Shown here one piece after another: positions 16,938-25,287 of a stretch of DNA of 64,000 nt (its first letter is position 1; the number at the start of each line of letters is the position of its first letter). Where the stretch lies: assembly GCF_006402735.1 (NCBI RefSeq), contig NZ_CP017174.1:8598001-8662000 (forward strand). The letters run 5' to 3'. Origin of the DNA: Myxococcus xanthus. Its GTDB lineage: Bacteria; Myxococcota; Myxococcia; Myxococcales; Myxococcaceae. The notes under the pieces are model-generated. The model searched no databases and had not been told where the DNA came from. It worked only from the letters and a program-made list of their open reading frames with translations. The position numbers and the translations under genes are program-made.

Positions 16938-16974
16938 GGTGACCTCTGTGAAGAGAAGGAGCGCCCAGCTTAAC

Positions 16975-18414
16975 TCACACCATCTTCCGCGCGTTCTCGA
17001 CCACCTCGTCGATGCTGCCCGCCATGTAGAAGGCGCCCTCGGGGATGTCGTCGTGCTTGCCCTCGGAGATCTCCTTGAAGCCCTGGATGGTGTCCTGGAG
17101 CTTCACGTAGCGGCCATCCTTGCCGGTGAAGACCTTGGCCACGAAGAAGGGCTGCGACAGGAACTTCTGGATCTTCCGGGCGCGAGCCACCACCAGCTTG
17201 TCGTCCTCGGAGAGCTCGTCCATGCCGAGGATGGCGATGATGTCCTGCAGCTCCTTGTACCGCTGGAGGATGCCCTGGACCTTGCGGGCCACGCCGTAGT
17301 GCTCCGCGCCGATGACGGCCGGGTCCAGGATGCGGCTGGTGGAGTCCAGCGGGTCCACGGCGGGGAAGATGGCGAGCTCGGCGATGGAGCGGTTGAGCAC
17401 CGTGGTCGCGTCGAGGTGGGCGAAGGCCGTCGCGGGCGCCGGGTCCGTGAGGTCGTCGGCGGGGACGTAGATGGCCTGCACGGAGGTGATGGAACCCTTC
17501 GTGGTGGAGGTGATGCGCTCCTGCAGACTGCCCATCTCCGTGGCCAGCGTGGGCTGGTAACCCACGGCGCTGGGGATGCGGCCCAGGAGGGCGGACACCT
17601 CGGAACCGGCCTGGGTGAAGCGGAAGATGTTGTCCACGAAGAGGAGCACGTCGCGGCCTTCCACGTCGCGGAAGTACTCGGCCATGGTCAGCGCGGACAG
17701 GGCCACGCGGGCGCGGGCGCCGGGCGGCTCGTTCATCTGGCCGTACACCAGAACGGCCTGGCTGGCCTCCAGGTTGTCCGTCTGGATGACCTTCGTGTCC
17801 TGCATTTCGTGGTAGAGGTCGTTGCCCTCGCGGGTGCGCTCACCGACGCCGGCGAACACGGAGAAGCCACCGCGCTCCACTGCCACGTTGCGGATGAGCT
17901 CCTGCAGGAGCACCGTCTTGCCCACGCCGGCGCCGCCGAAGAGGCCAATCTTGCCACCGCGGGTGTACGGGGCGAGCAGGTCGATGACCTTGATGCCCGT
18001 CTCGAACATCTGCACGCGCACGTCCTGCTCCGTGAAGGGCGGCGGCGCGCGGTGGATGGACCAGTACTCCTGCGCCTTCACGGGGCCCATCTCGTCCACC
18101 GGCTCACCGGTGACGTTCAGGATGCGGCCCAGGGTGGCCTTGCCCACCGGCACCTGGATGGGGGCGCCCGTGTTCCTGACGGGCATGCCGCGGCCGAGGC
18201 CCTCGGTGGAGTCCATGGCGATGGTGCGGACGGTGTTCTCGCCCAGGTGCTGCGCCACCTCGAGGGTGAGGTTGTCCGCGTCAGCGCTCAAGTTCGCGTT
18301 GGTGACCTTGAGGGCCGTGTAGACCTCGGGGAGACCACCGGGCGGGAACTCGACGTCGACCACGGGGCCGAGGACCTGGATGATTCTGCCTGCCGTCGGA
18401 ACTTGAGCGCTCAT
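16975..18414 (-). CDS. atpD: F1Fo ATP synthase beta subunit
   Basis: A 479-residue catalytic subunit. The Walker A motif is GGAGVGKTVLLQ, the Walker B region is VLLFVDNIFRF, and the signature PAVDPLDSTSR is present. It hydrolyses or makes ATP in the F1 head with the alpha subunit, which is not encoded nearby. The ATG at 18414 gives the usual start (MSAQVPTAGRIIQVLGPVVDVEF); an upstream in-frame extension adds nothing family-like. It is followed by a secreted unknown and atpC. Confidence 0.97.
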   Translation of the reverse strand: MSAQVPTAGRIIQVLGPVVDVEFPPGGLPEVYTALKVTNANLSADADNLTLEVAQHLGENTVRTIAMDSTEGLGRGMPVRNTGAPIQVPVGKATLGRILNVTGEPVDEMGPVKAQEYWSIHRAPPPFTEQDVRVQMFETGIKVIDLLAPYTRGGKIGLFGGAGVGKTVLLQELIRNVAVERGGFSVFAGVGERTREGNDLYHEMQDTKVIQTDNLEASQAVLVYGQMNEPPGARARVALSALTMAEYFRDVEGRDVLLFVDNIFRFTQAGSEVSALLGRIPSAVGYQPTLATEMGSLQERITSTTKGSITSVQAIYVPADDLTDPAPATAFAHLDATTVLNRSIAELAIFPAVDPLDSTSRILDPAVIGAEHYGVARKVQGILQRYKELQDIIAILGMDELSEDDKLVVARARKIQKFLSQPFFVAKVFTGKDGRYVKLQDTIQGFKEISEGKHDDIPEGAFYMAGSIDEVVENARKMV

Positions 18415-18485
18415 GGAATCGTCTGCCTCGCACGGGGAGCGGACGGGCGCCGCCACCCTTGAAATTTCGGCCCGGCTGTGAGGGC

Positions 18486-18506
18486 GGGCCCCCTTTACCG
18501 GGGCCC
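18486..18506. terminator. Hairpin between the SPFH remnant and atpD
   Basis: GGGCCCC / GGGGCCC with a 7-base loop, within a G/C-run region upstream of atpD. It lies about 77 bases beyond the SPFH gene's stop on the leftward strand, so it could end transcripts arriving from that side. It could also fold in the atpD leader. Confidence 0.4.
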
Positions 18507-18582
18507 CCCCCGGGGGTCAAGCCTCCCGGGCAACTGACTGGTAAGTCTGGCTTAGCGGAACCACATGCCGGGCGCCAGCCCC

Positions 18583-19284
18583 TTACCTCCCATCCGGCTG
18601 GTACACCAGGGGCAGCCCGCTGTTCGGGCTACCAACCAGGACGACCTTGGCGTTCTGGCTCTGGGCGAGCCGCTCCGTGGCCTCGATGCCCTTGAAGCGC
18701 AGGTACTCCTCGGTGAGCCCCTTGCGCACGATGTCCTGGGACCGGGCGATACCCTCCGCTTCGATCTGCTTGCGCTCCGCCTCCTGGCGCTCCTTGTCCA
18801 GGGTGAAGCGCATCTTCTGGCTGCGCTGCTCCTCCGCCAGCTTGTCGGCGATGGCGTCGCGGATGGCCGAAGGCAGCGTCACGTCCCGCACCAGGATGGC
18901 CTCCACCACCACGTGCTTGCCTTCGAGCGAGCGCGTCACCTCCTCGAAAAGCTCCTGCTCTATCTGCTCGCGCTTCGAGGAGTAGAGCTCCTCCGGCGCG
19001 TAGCGGCCGAACACCTGACGGGCCTCCGAGCGGACCGCGGGGGCGATCAGGATGTCGGCGTACCTGGACCCCGTCTGGGTGTGCAGCTCGAAGAGCTTCG
19101 CGGGGTCCACCCGGTAGCGCACGCTGGCGTCCACCGTGAGGTCCAGGCCGTTGCTGGACAGGACGCTCAGCCCGTCCTTCATCTCCTGCACGCGCAAGTC
19201 GTAGACGATGAGCGACTTGCCCGGCCGCAGGAGGTGGAAGCCTTCTCCATGGCTCGGCCGGGGCCTTGAACGCGAAGGGCCCAC
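18583..19284 (-). pseudogene. N-terminally truncated SPFH/prohibitin-family gene
   Basis: The frame encodes 233 residues. From GEGFHLLRPGKSLIVYDLRV on, it matches a prohibitin-like SPFH domain (DLTVDASVRYRVDPAKLFEL, EEVTRSLEGKHVVVEAILV) and the coiled coil after it (KERQEAERKQIEAEGIARS). Family members begin with a membrane helix and about 50 further residues before this point, which are missing. The only possible start (a GTG at 19284) is inside the hairpin that follows atpG, and no ribosome site is seen. I infer a decayed or 5'-deleted gene rather than an active membrane chaperone; if expressed it would lack its anchor. Confidence 0.6.
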
Positions 19285-19305
19285 CCCGATAGACGGGGCG
19301 GGCCC
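19277..19305. terminator. Terminator hairpin after atpG
   Basis: GGGCCCACCCCG / CGGGGCGGGCCC, a 12-bp stem with one A/G position (a G-U pair in leftward RNA) and the loop ATAGA. It starts 30 bases beyond the atpG stop and overlaps the 5' end of the SPFH remnant, so atpG may be transcribed separately from atpD. Confidence 0.65.
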
Positions 19306-19335
19306 AGGAGATGAGGGCGAGGCTGCGTGAATGCC

Positions 19336-20220
19336 CTACTTCAGGGCCTCGGCGCCGGAGACGATCTCCATCAGCTCCTTGGTGATGACCGCCTGACGCG
19401 TGCGGTTGTAGGTGAGCGTCAGGCTGCCAATCATGTCGGTCGCGTTGGAGGTGGCGTTCTCCATGGCGCTCATGCGGGCGCCGTGCTCGCTGGCCACGCT
19501 CTCCAGCAGGGCGCGGTAGAGCTTGATGTTGACGGCCTGGGGCACCAGGCGGTCCAGCACGGCCTGACGGTCCGGCTCGTACTTGAAGTCCACCAGCGCG
19601 GTGGAGCCTTCCGTCGGAGCCTGGCCCGGCGTCCCCAGCGTCTGCAACGGCAGCAGCTGGGCGACCTTCACCGTCTGGGCGATGGCGGAGACGAACTCGT
19701 TGTAGACGATGTGGACCGCGTCCACCTCGCCGTTGAGGTAGCTGGCCACCAGCTCCTCGGCCACGTCCGCGGCGGCGCGGTAGTTCAGGCGCTGGTACAG
19801 GCCGCCGAAGTCCTTGCGGATGTTCTGGCCGCGGTTGCGGAAGAAGTCGTTGCCCTTCCGGCCCACGGTGGAGAGACGGATGCTCTCCAGGTTCGTGTTC
19901 TCGTAGAGGAACCGGTTGGCGCGACGGATGACGTTGGAGTTGAAGCCGCCGGCGAGGCCACGGTCCGACGTGAGGAGCACCAGCTCCACGCGCTTCACCG
20001 GGCGGGCCGCGAGCAGCGGGTGGCTGAGGCTCTCATCCCCGGCGCGGGCGGCCAGGTCCGCGATGATTTGATCCAGCATCGTCGCGTAGGGACGCGCCGC
20101 CAGGATGCCGTCCTGCGCCTTGCGGAGCTTCGCGGCGGAAACCATCTTCATCGCCTTGGTGATCTGACGCGTGTTCTTCACCGAGCGGATGCGCTTGCGA
20201 ATGTCGCGAAGGGACGCCAT
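19336..20220 (-). CDS. atpG: F1Fo ATP synthase gamma subunit
   Basis: A 294-residue central-stalk subunit with the conserved N-terminus MASLRDIRKRIRSVKNTRQI, TKAMKMVSAAKLRKAQ, and the C-terminal helix (MENATSNATDMIGSLTLTYN, RTRQAVITKELMEIVSGAEAL). It turns inside the alpha-beta head. The next gene upstream is divergent and not an atp gene, so this cluster begins at gamma; the alpha, delta and Fo genes must lie elsewhere. Confidence 0.96.
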   Translation of the reverse strand: MASLRDIRKRIRSVKNTRQITKAMKMVSAAKLRKAQDGILAARPYATMLDQIIADLAARAGDESLSHPLLAARPVKRVELVLLTSDRGLAGGFNSNVIRRANRFLYENTNLESIRLSTVGRKGNDFFRNRGQNIRKDFGGLYQRLNYRAAADVAEELVASYLNGEVDAVHIVYNEFVSAIAQTVKVAQLLPLQTLGTPGQAPTEGSTALVDFKYEPDRQAVLDRLVPQAVNIKLYRALLESVASEHGARMSAMENATSNATDMIGSLTLTYNRTRQAVITKELMEIVSGAEALK

Positions 20221-20435
20221 GGACCGGGGAGCTCCTGTGGGGCGTTCGACCCGCTTTGTCCAGAAGGAAGGCGGGGCAGGGTAAGACGGGGCCCCCTATA
20301 TAGGCGGGGCGGGAGCCGGTCAACGGATGCCTGCCGCCGCCGGGCAGACGATCGCCCGCCCCACCGGATATGGCAGGCGGCCAAGCCCCCCTGACAGCCC
20401 CTCCCCGCGGTAGGACACGGACTTACCTTGCGGGC

Positions 20436-20864
20436 ATGGTGGTTCAAACGTCATCCGGTCCGCTGCTCATCGTCGAAGACGACGTGGACATCTGTGAGGC
20501 CCTTCAGGACTACCTGGAGATGCACGGCCACGCGGTGCGAGTGGCGCGCAACGGCCGGGAGGCCCTGGAGCAGTTGGCCCAGCATCCCCGCCCTGCCCTC
20601 ATGGTGCTGGACATGGCCCTGCCCGTCATGGACGGCCACCGGGTGCTGACCACCCGCAAGGCGAGTGAGGCCCTGGCCCAGGTGCCGGTCATCATCCTGT
20701 CCGCGGGAATGGCGGCGATGAACCCCAGGGACTGGGCCGTCTATGCGTCCTCGTACAACGTGGCGGCATTCCTGAAGAAACCCGTGGAGCCCCGACAATT
20801 GCTGGAGGCCGTCGAGCGGTTCGCGCCCAAGCCGGCAGGTTCCCAGGCGGGCACGTCCCCCTGA
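20436..20864 (+). CDS. Single-domain response regulator (CheY-like receiver)
   Basis: A 142-residue receiver domain with no output domain. The acidic pocket is Asp15/Asp16 (VEDDVD), the phospho-acceptor is Asp59 (VLDMALP), Ser89 and Lys114 (FLKKPVEP) complete the site. Such proteins pass phosphoryl groups between kinases or bind partner proteins; no histidine kinase is adjacent, so the partner is unknown. It is divergent from atpG with a 215-base gap that may hold both promoters. Confidence 0.9.
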   Translation: MVVQTSSGPLLIVEDDVDICEALQDYLEMHGHAVRVARNGREALEQLAQHPRPALMVLDMALPVMDGHRVLTTRKASEALAQVPVIILSAGMAAMNPRDWAVYASSYNVAAFLKKPVEPRQLLEAVERFAPKPAGSQAGTSP

Positions 20865-20942
20865 GACAGGGATGTCGCTCTGGGCTTTCCGGTGGAGGGC
20901 GCCCGGAACACAATGGCCCCTCTACCGGTGTTCTCGGGGTCC

Positions 20943-21590
20943 ATGAAGCCAGGCGGTGCGAGATGGGTGTGGTTGCGTAGAGGCCTCGCGGTCCTGGCCG
21001 CGGGTGGGCTGGGGCTGTTTGCCCTCTCCCACCTCGTCCGCCTCAGCTACGAGGACCGCATCGTCCCGCTGGAGCAGGCGCCCCAGGCCCCCGTGGCGCT
21101 GGTGTTCGGCGCGGGCCTGGCGCGGGGCGCGGTGCCCTCCCCCGTGCTCGCCCAGCGGCTGGATGCAGCCATCGCACTGTGGCAGCAGGGCAAGGTGCAG
21201 ACGGTGCTCGTCAGCGGGGACCAGACGAAGCCCTTCCATCACGAGACGCGCGCCATGCGGCGCTACCTGGTGGAGCACGGCGTGCCCGAAAGCGCGGTCC
21301 AGGGCGACGAAGCGGGGCTGTCCACCTATGACAGCTGCCTGCGGGCCTCCACGGTGTTCGGCGCGAAGCGGGCAGTGCTCGTCACGCAGCGCTTCCACCT
21401 GACGCGGGCGCTGTTCATCGCGAACTCGGTGGGCATCGACGCGTGGGGCGTGGCCGCGGACGAGGGACGGCCGACGCCGTGGCGCTACCAGGTGCGTGAG
21501 ACGCTGTCGCGCGTGCTGGCCCTGGCCATGGTGATGCTGGAGGTGGAGCCCGCCTACCCCTCCGGCCGCACCGTGCTTCCGGAGCGCTGA
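20943..21590 (+). CDS. YdcF/SanA-family (DUF218) envelope protein
   Basis: A 215-residue protein with an N-terminal membrane anchor (RRGLAVLAAGGLGLFALSHL) and a DUF218 domain: VALVFGAGL near residue 55, VLAQRLDAAIALWQQGK, TVLVSGD, and the STYDSCLRA and RFHLTRALFIA segments that bear the conserved polar residues. SanA/YdcF relatives affect envelope permeability; the chemistry is not established. The ATG at 20943 is chosen because the anchor starts soon after; in-frame starts at 20892 and 20913 would add up to 17 residues. Confidence 0.8.
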   Translation: MKPGGARWVWLRRGLAVLAAGGLGLFALSHLVRLSYEDRIVPLEQAPQAPVALVFGAGLARGAVPSPVLAQRLDAAIALWQQGKVQTVLVSGDQTKPFHHETRAMRRYLVEHGVPESAVQGDEAGLSTYDSCLRASTVFGAKRAVLVTQRFHLTRALFIANSVGIDAWGVAADEGRPTPWRYQVRETLSRVLALAMVMLEVEPAYPSGRTVLPER

Positions 21591-21701
21591 GGCACGGGCA
21601 GGCATGGCAGGCAGGCGGGCGGCGAGAATTGCCGGGGCCCCCGCGGGTTCTCATTCTTGAGACGAAGGCAGCCGACCCACCGCGCTTTCCGAGGAGAGGC
21701 C

Positions 21702-21974
21702 ATGCGATTCAAGAAGCTGGGGTCAGATGACGTGGGCGAGTCCACCTCTCGGCGTCACATGAATCCGGACACCGGTGAGGATGAAATCAACATCTCAGAC
21801 CAGGACCTGGCGGCGACCCCGCCGCTGGAGGAGGAGCCGGACTTCCGCGACATCCTCCCGGACGAGATTCATGAGTTCCGCCGGGGTGATGAGGAGGAAG
21901 AGCCGCTGGAGTTGACGGCACAGCCGGGCTACCGCATCCGCCCCATCGACTTCGACAAGCTACCGCAGGGATAG
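21702..21974 (+). CDS. Small acidic hypothetical protein
   Basis: A 90-residue protein preceded by a strong ribosome site (GAGGAGAGGC). It is very acidic (PPLEEEPDFRDILPDEIHEF, GDEEEEPLEL) and ends YRIRPIDFDKLPQG. There is no signal peptide or membrane helix and I recognise no family. The ribosome site, the single clean frame and the terminator 20 bases after its stop support a real gene. Confidence 0.65.
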   Translation: MRFKKLGSDDVGESTSRRHMNPDTGEDEINISDQDLAATPPLEEEPDFRDILPDEIHEFRRGDEEEEPLELTAQPGYRIRPIDFDKLPQG

Positions 21975-21994
21975 ACGTACGGTGAGGCGACGTC

Positions 21995-22024
21995 GAGGCA
22001 AGGCGCGGGAGCGCGCCTTGCCTC
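21995..22024. terminator. Strong convergent terminator
   Basis: Perfect 13-bp inverted repeat GAGGCAAGGCGCG / CGCGCCTTGCCTC with a 4-base loop, between the acidic-protein gene and the converging SUKH gene. It can work in both directions. Confidence 0.75.
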
Positions 22025-22035
22025 CGAACCCGTGA

Positions 22036-23793
22036 CTACCGGCCGCGGGCGCCCTTCTTCGCCGCTGGCTTCTGGGCTGAGCCCTTCTTCGCGGCGCTCT
22101 TCTTCGCTCCGGACTTCTGAGCAGCGGCCTTCTTGGCCGCGCTCTTCTGAGCGGCCGCCTTCTTCGCCGCGCCCTTCGGGGCACCGGCCCGCTTTGCACC
22201 ACCCTTCTGAGCAGGGGCCTTCTTCGCCGCGCACTTCCGAGCCGGAGCCTTCGCGGTGACGGACTTCTTCGCCGCGGCCTTCTGGGCAGGCGCCTTCGTC
22301 GCCCCCTTCGCGGTGGCGGACTTCTTCGCCGCAGCCTTCTGAGCAGAGGCCTTCATCGCCTCCTTCGCGGTGGCAGGCTTCTTCTCAGTGCCCTTCTGGG
22401 CAGGGGCCTTCGTTGCCCTCTTCACGGTGGCGGACTTCTTCGCCACACCCGTCTGGGCGGGGACCTTCGCTGTGGCCTTCTGGGCAGCAGCAGACTTCGC
22501 CGTCCCACTCTCAGCAGACGTCACCGCAGCGACCTCCCGGGCACCTGCCGCCTTCACGGCAGGGGGCTTCTTCGCCGCGCGCTTCGGAGACGCCGCCGTC
22601 GTCGAGACCTCCGCCACGGCAGGGAACTCCTGCGCAGGCGGTTCCTCCGCAGCCGACGCCTGGGTTGCCGCCTTCTTCGCACCGGTCTTGCGCGCGGGTG
22701 CCGCCTTCGTTGCCTTCACCTCGCTGACGACGGGCACCTCAGCGGCCACGCTCGGAGCCGCAGCCTCCGACACAACAGCCTTCTTGGCGGGAGACTTCTT
22801 CGAGGCGGCCTTCTGGGGCGCAGCTTCCGGCGATGAAACAGACTCCCCCGTCCCAGCAAGGAGCTCCGCCGAAGCCGCTTCAATCGCGGCCTTCTTCGCG
22901 GGGCGCGCCTTCGCGGGAGCAGGCTCCGCGGCGGCCTTCTTCACACCCTGCACCTTGCTCGACGCACTTTTCGGGAACAGCACGCCAGCGCCACCGATGG
23001 CGAGCGGTATCTGCTGAGCCTGCGCGCGCGCCTTTCTCGGGCCGGCCCCATCCTCGTAACGGGAAGACGGGCGGACGTCGTCGTACTCGTACGCGAGCTC
23101 GCGTACCTCCGTCTCCTCGACTTCCACTTCGGCGGCCTCCTCATCGGCCAGCTCCGCCTCCTCGAGCTGCTCGGCCTCTTCGGCTGCTTCAGCCTCGGCC
23201 GCCGCACCGAGTGGAGCCTCGCCGGACTCCGCCTCCTCCTCGTCAACCTGGACGCCGGATAGCGCCCCCTGAAGGACGGCGTTCATCGCCCGGGCAAAGG
23301 TGCGCTCACCGAAGCTCTCCACCTCCGCGGGGGGCACGAGCACGTCGAGCATGTCCTTCAACGAGCGGTACAGCCGCATCTGCCGCTTCTCGCCCTCCCA
23401 GGTGCCATAGACCCAGTCGTCGCTATCCAGCGCCTCGACCCAGGCCGGCAACGGACCGCCACCGTCGCCCTGCTCCACCATGGCCGACTTGCGCGAGGCG
23501 AAGAGGTGCCGGTGCGGCCCCTTCAAACCGATGCGCCACAGCCCCGCCGCGGGAAGCCCTTCCAGCTTGAGGCGGGTCTTCTCCAGGACGCTCGGGTCTC
23601 CCTCCGCGCCGTGCAGACGGAAGAGGAGAACCTCACCGTTGAGCTCGCCCCCGTTGAACGCCTGATACAGGTCGGTGAGCTCGTCGGGGAATGGAACGCC
23701 GCACTCCGTTTCGGCCCGGCGAATCTCCTCGGGAGAGACGCCAGCTGACGATGCCTTTACCGACTTGCGAAGTGCCTCCAACCACTCGTGCAT
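22036..23793 (-). CDS. SMI1/KNR4 (SUKH) protein with acidic middle and histone-H1-like tail
   Basis: A 585-residue three-part protein. Residues 1-160 are a SMI1/KNR4 (SUKH) domain (ETECGVPFPDELTDLYQAFN, DSDDWVYGTWEG). Residues about 180-245 are glutamate-rich (DEEEAESGEAPLG, LEEAELADEEAAEVEVEE). From about 285 to the end the sequence is built of Lys/Ala/Pro blocks such as AKKAAAQKSAAKK and ATKAPAQK, like eukaryotic histone H1 tails and bacterial AlgP/Hc1-type proteins. The tail should bind DNA or another polyanion; the SUKH fold usually mediates protein contacts, often as toxin immunity. How the two parts work together is unknown. No toxin gene is adjacent. Confidence 0.85.
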   Translation of the reverse strand: MHEWLEALRKSVKASSAGVSPEEIRRAETECGVPFPDELTDLYQAFNGGELNGEVLLFRLHGAEGDPSVLEKTRLKLEGLPAAGLWRIGLKGPHRHLFASRKSAMVEQGDGGGPLPAWVEALDSDDWVYGTWEGEKRQMRLYRSLKDMLDVLVPPAEVESFGERTFARAMNAVLQGALSGVQVDEEEAESGEAPLGAAAEAEAAEEAEQLEEAELADEEAAEVEVEETEVRELAYEYDDVRPSSRYEDGAGPRKARAQAQQIPLAIGGAGVLFPKSASSKVQGVKKAAAEPAPAKARPAKKAAIEAASAELLAGTGESVSSPEAAPQKAASKKSPAKKAVVSEAAAPSVAAEVPVVSEVKATKAAPARKTGAKKAATQASAAEEPPAQEFPAVAEVSTTAASPKRAAKKPPAVKAAGAREVAAVTSAESGTAKSAAAQKATAKVPAQTGVAKKSATVKRATKAPAQKGTEKKPATAKEAMKASAQKAAAKKSATAKGATKAPAQKAAAKKSVTAKAPARKCAAKKAPAQKGGAKRAGAPKGAAKKAAAQKSAAKKAAAQKSGAKKSAAKKGSAQKPAAKKGARGR

Positions 23794-24149
23794 GACCCCT
23801 CCACGACATCCAGTCGCACAACCTTACGGCGGCTGAGCGCTCCTGAGCAGTGCGGGCTTTGGCTTTTGATGACACCGCGCCAGAGCTGATCCAACTCGCT
23901 CCGGCTGACATGGCGGCCACCCCCGCGCGCAGGCATACCTTGAAAACCCGTACCCACTGTCCAACCCATCCCCTCCTCCGGAAAAACAGGACTCACGCAC
24001 GAAGGTGATGCCCCTGGCGCCCGCTCCAGCCGCCCGCGTTCCGGAGCGGCTCAGGTGTTCCGCTGATCCATCCTCCGCCGGGTGAAGCGTCCCAGCGCGG
24101 CAACAGCCCACTCGCCTAGCCGCCCAGAGCCCGGCCAGAGCGCCCAATA
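23794..24149. other. Gene-free divergent intergenic stretch
   Basis: This region separates the leftward SUKH gene from the rightward frameshifted gene. No frame reads as a protein, and no clear promoter, hairpin or repeat stands out. It presumably holds the promoters of both neighbours. Confidence 0.35.
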
Positions 24150-24732
24150 GTGAGCCGCCCGGCCGCACGAGCGGGCCCCTTCTCCGAGGCGCAGGCCCTG
24201 GCGCACATCGAGGCGCTGTGGAAGGTCGTGGAGCCCGAGCTGCGCGAAGACCCATCCGTCTCCGAAGCACACGCGCGTCGAGCACGGGATGTCCTGCAGG
24301 CGCACGGAACAGGCCCACTGGTCATCCGCGCGGTCGCCTCGGGGAGCACGGGCTCCCTGGAGCTACACAACCGCGGCCCCGACCCACTGCGCTTGGAGGA
24401 CTACGAAGTCACCTCGGACTTGCGCGCAACAGTGGGCTACCGACTCCCAGCCGGCGTCCTGGAGCCCAGCGCGGCCCTCCGGTTGGAAGCGAGCGGCGAC
24501 GTGGCCCGAGGACCGTGGCACCTCCCGTTCACCCTGCCTCCGGAGGGGGGGCGAGGTGGGGGTGTTCAACGCAACGCGAGGCCCGCGTCCGCTGCTCTAC
24601 GGCCCCGAGGATGCCATCTGGTACGGCCCACTGCCCGCCGGCACGGTGTACGAGCGCCGGGGCGGAGGCACCGGCGAGGGCTTCGAGCCGCGCCCCCGTG
24701 AGCAGGTTGAACACGACACCCGAGCCCGTTAG
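24150..24732 (+). pseudogene. Frameshifted lamin-tail-domain-like gene
   Basis: From the GTG at 24150 the frame encodes a helical N-terminus (EAQALAHIEALWKVVEPE) and a beta domain (GSTGSLELHNRGPDPLRLED, VLEPSAALRLEASGDV, HLPFTLPPEGG) that resembles a lamin-tail/LTD-type fold. At the seven-G run 24545-24551 the frame changes: the original frame runs into arginine-rich nonsense to 24701, while the next frame continues sensibly (EVGVFNATRGPRPLLYG, DAIWYGPLPAGTVYERR) to a stop at 24732. Six Gs would restore one protein of about 193 residues. It may be a real frameshift, a slippage-prone site, or a sequencing error. Confidence 0.65.
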
Positions 24733-24742
24733 GCAGGAGGCC

Positions 24743-25087
24743 ATGGCACATCCCGTGAGCTACGAGGGGACGGCGGAGAACTTCGACCAACTGGTCCTGG
24801 AACCCAAGGGCGAGCTGGTGGTCGTGGACTTCTGGGGTGACGGCTGCCCGAACTGCGAAATCTACGCGGCGGCCGAGCCCGCGCTGCTGGCGGAGCTGGA
24901 TGACGCTCCGATGCGCGTCGTCAAGGTGAACGCGTACCAGTACGAGGACCTGGCCAAGCGCTTCGGACTCTTCGGCATCCCCACGTTCCTGCTGTTCCGC
25001 GAGGGCAAGCTCATCGGGAAGATGAGCCAGTACTATGGAAAAGAGTACTGGCTCGGCGTGGTGCGGGACCACCTGCCCCAGGCCTGA
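24743..25087 (+). CDS. Thioredoxin-family protein
   Basis: A 114-residue thioredoxin-fold protein with strand VVVDFWGDGCPNCEIY carrying the active site CPNC instead of the usual CGPC, then the KVNAYQYEDLAKRFGLFG segment and the cis-proline loop GIPTFLLFREGK. It probably exchanges disulfides in the cytoplasm; there is no signal peptide. AGGCAGGAGG precedes the ATG at 24743, 10 bases after the end of the frameshifted gene, so they may share a transcript. Confidence 0.85.
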   Translation: MAHPVSYEGTAENFDQLVLEPKGELVVVDFWGDGCPNCEIYAAAEPALLAELDDAPMRVVKVNAYQYEDLAKRFGLFGIPTFLLFREGKLIGKMSQYYGKEYWLGVVRDHLPQA

Positions 25088-25235
25088 CGCCGCTCAAGGA
25101 TTCGAGACGGGCGACGACAGGAACCGGAACAAAGCCCGTGCCGAACCCTCACTGGGCATGTGCGCTGGCGGCTCGCCGTGACAGCGTTAAAGGGCACCTG
25201 TTCGCCCTCCCGCGCATGCTCCAGAGCTCCACCTG

Positions 25236-25253
25236 TTGGAGGACGTCCTCCAA
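25236..25253. repeat. 18-bp perfect palindrome
   Basis: TTGGAGGACGTCCTCCAA is its own reverse complement with no loop, so it is better suited to a protein-binding site than to a terminator hairpin. It lies in the 200-base gap between the converging thioredoxin and ankyrin genes, 35 bases before the ankyrin stop side. Its role is unknown. Confidence 0.5.
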
Positions 25254-25287
25254 ACGGAAGCCCCAGGCCCGGACCCCAGGGGCGCGC

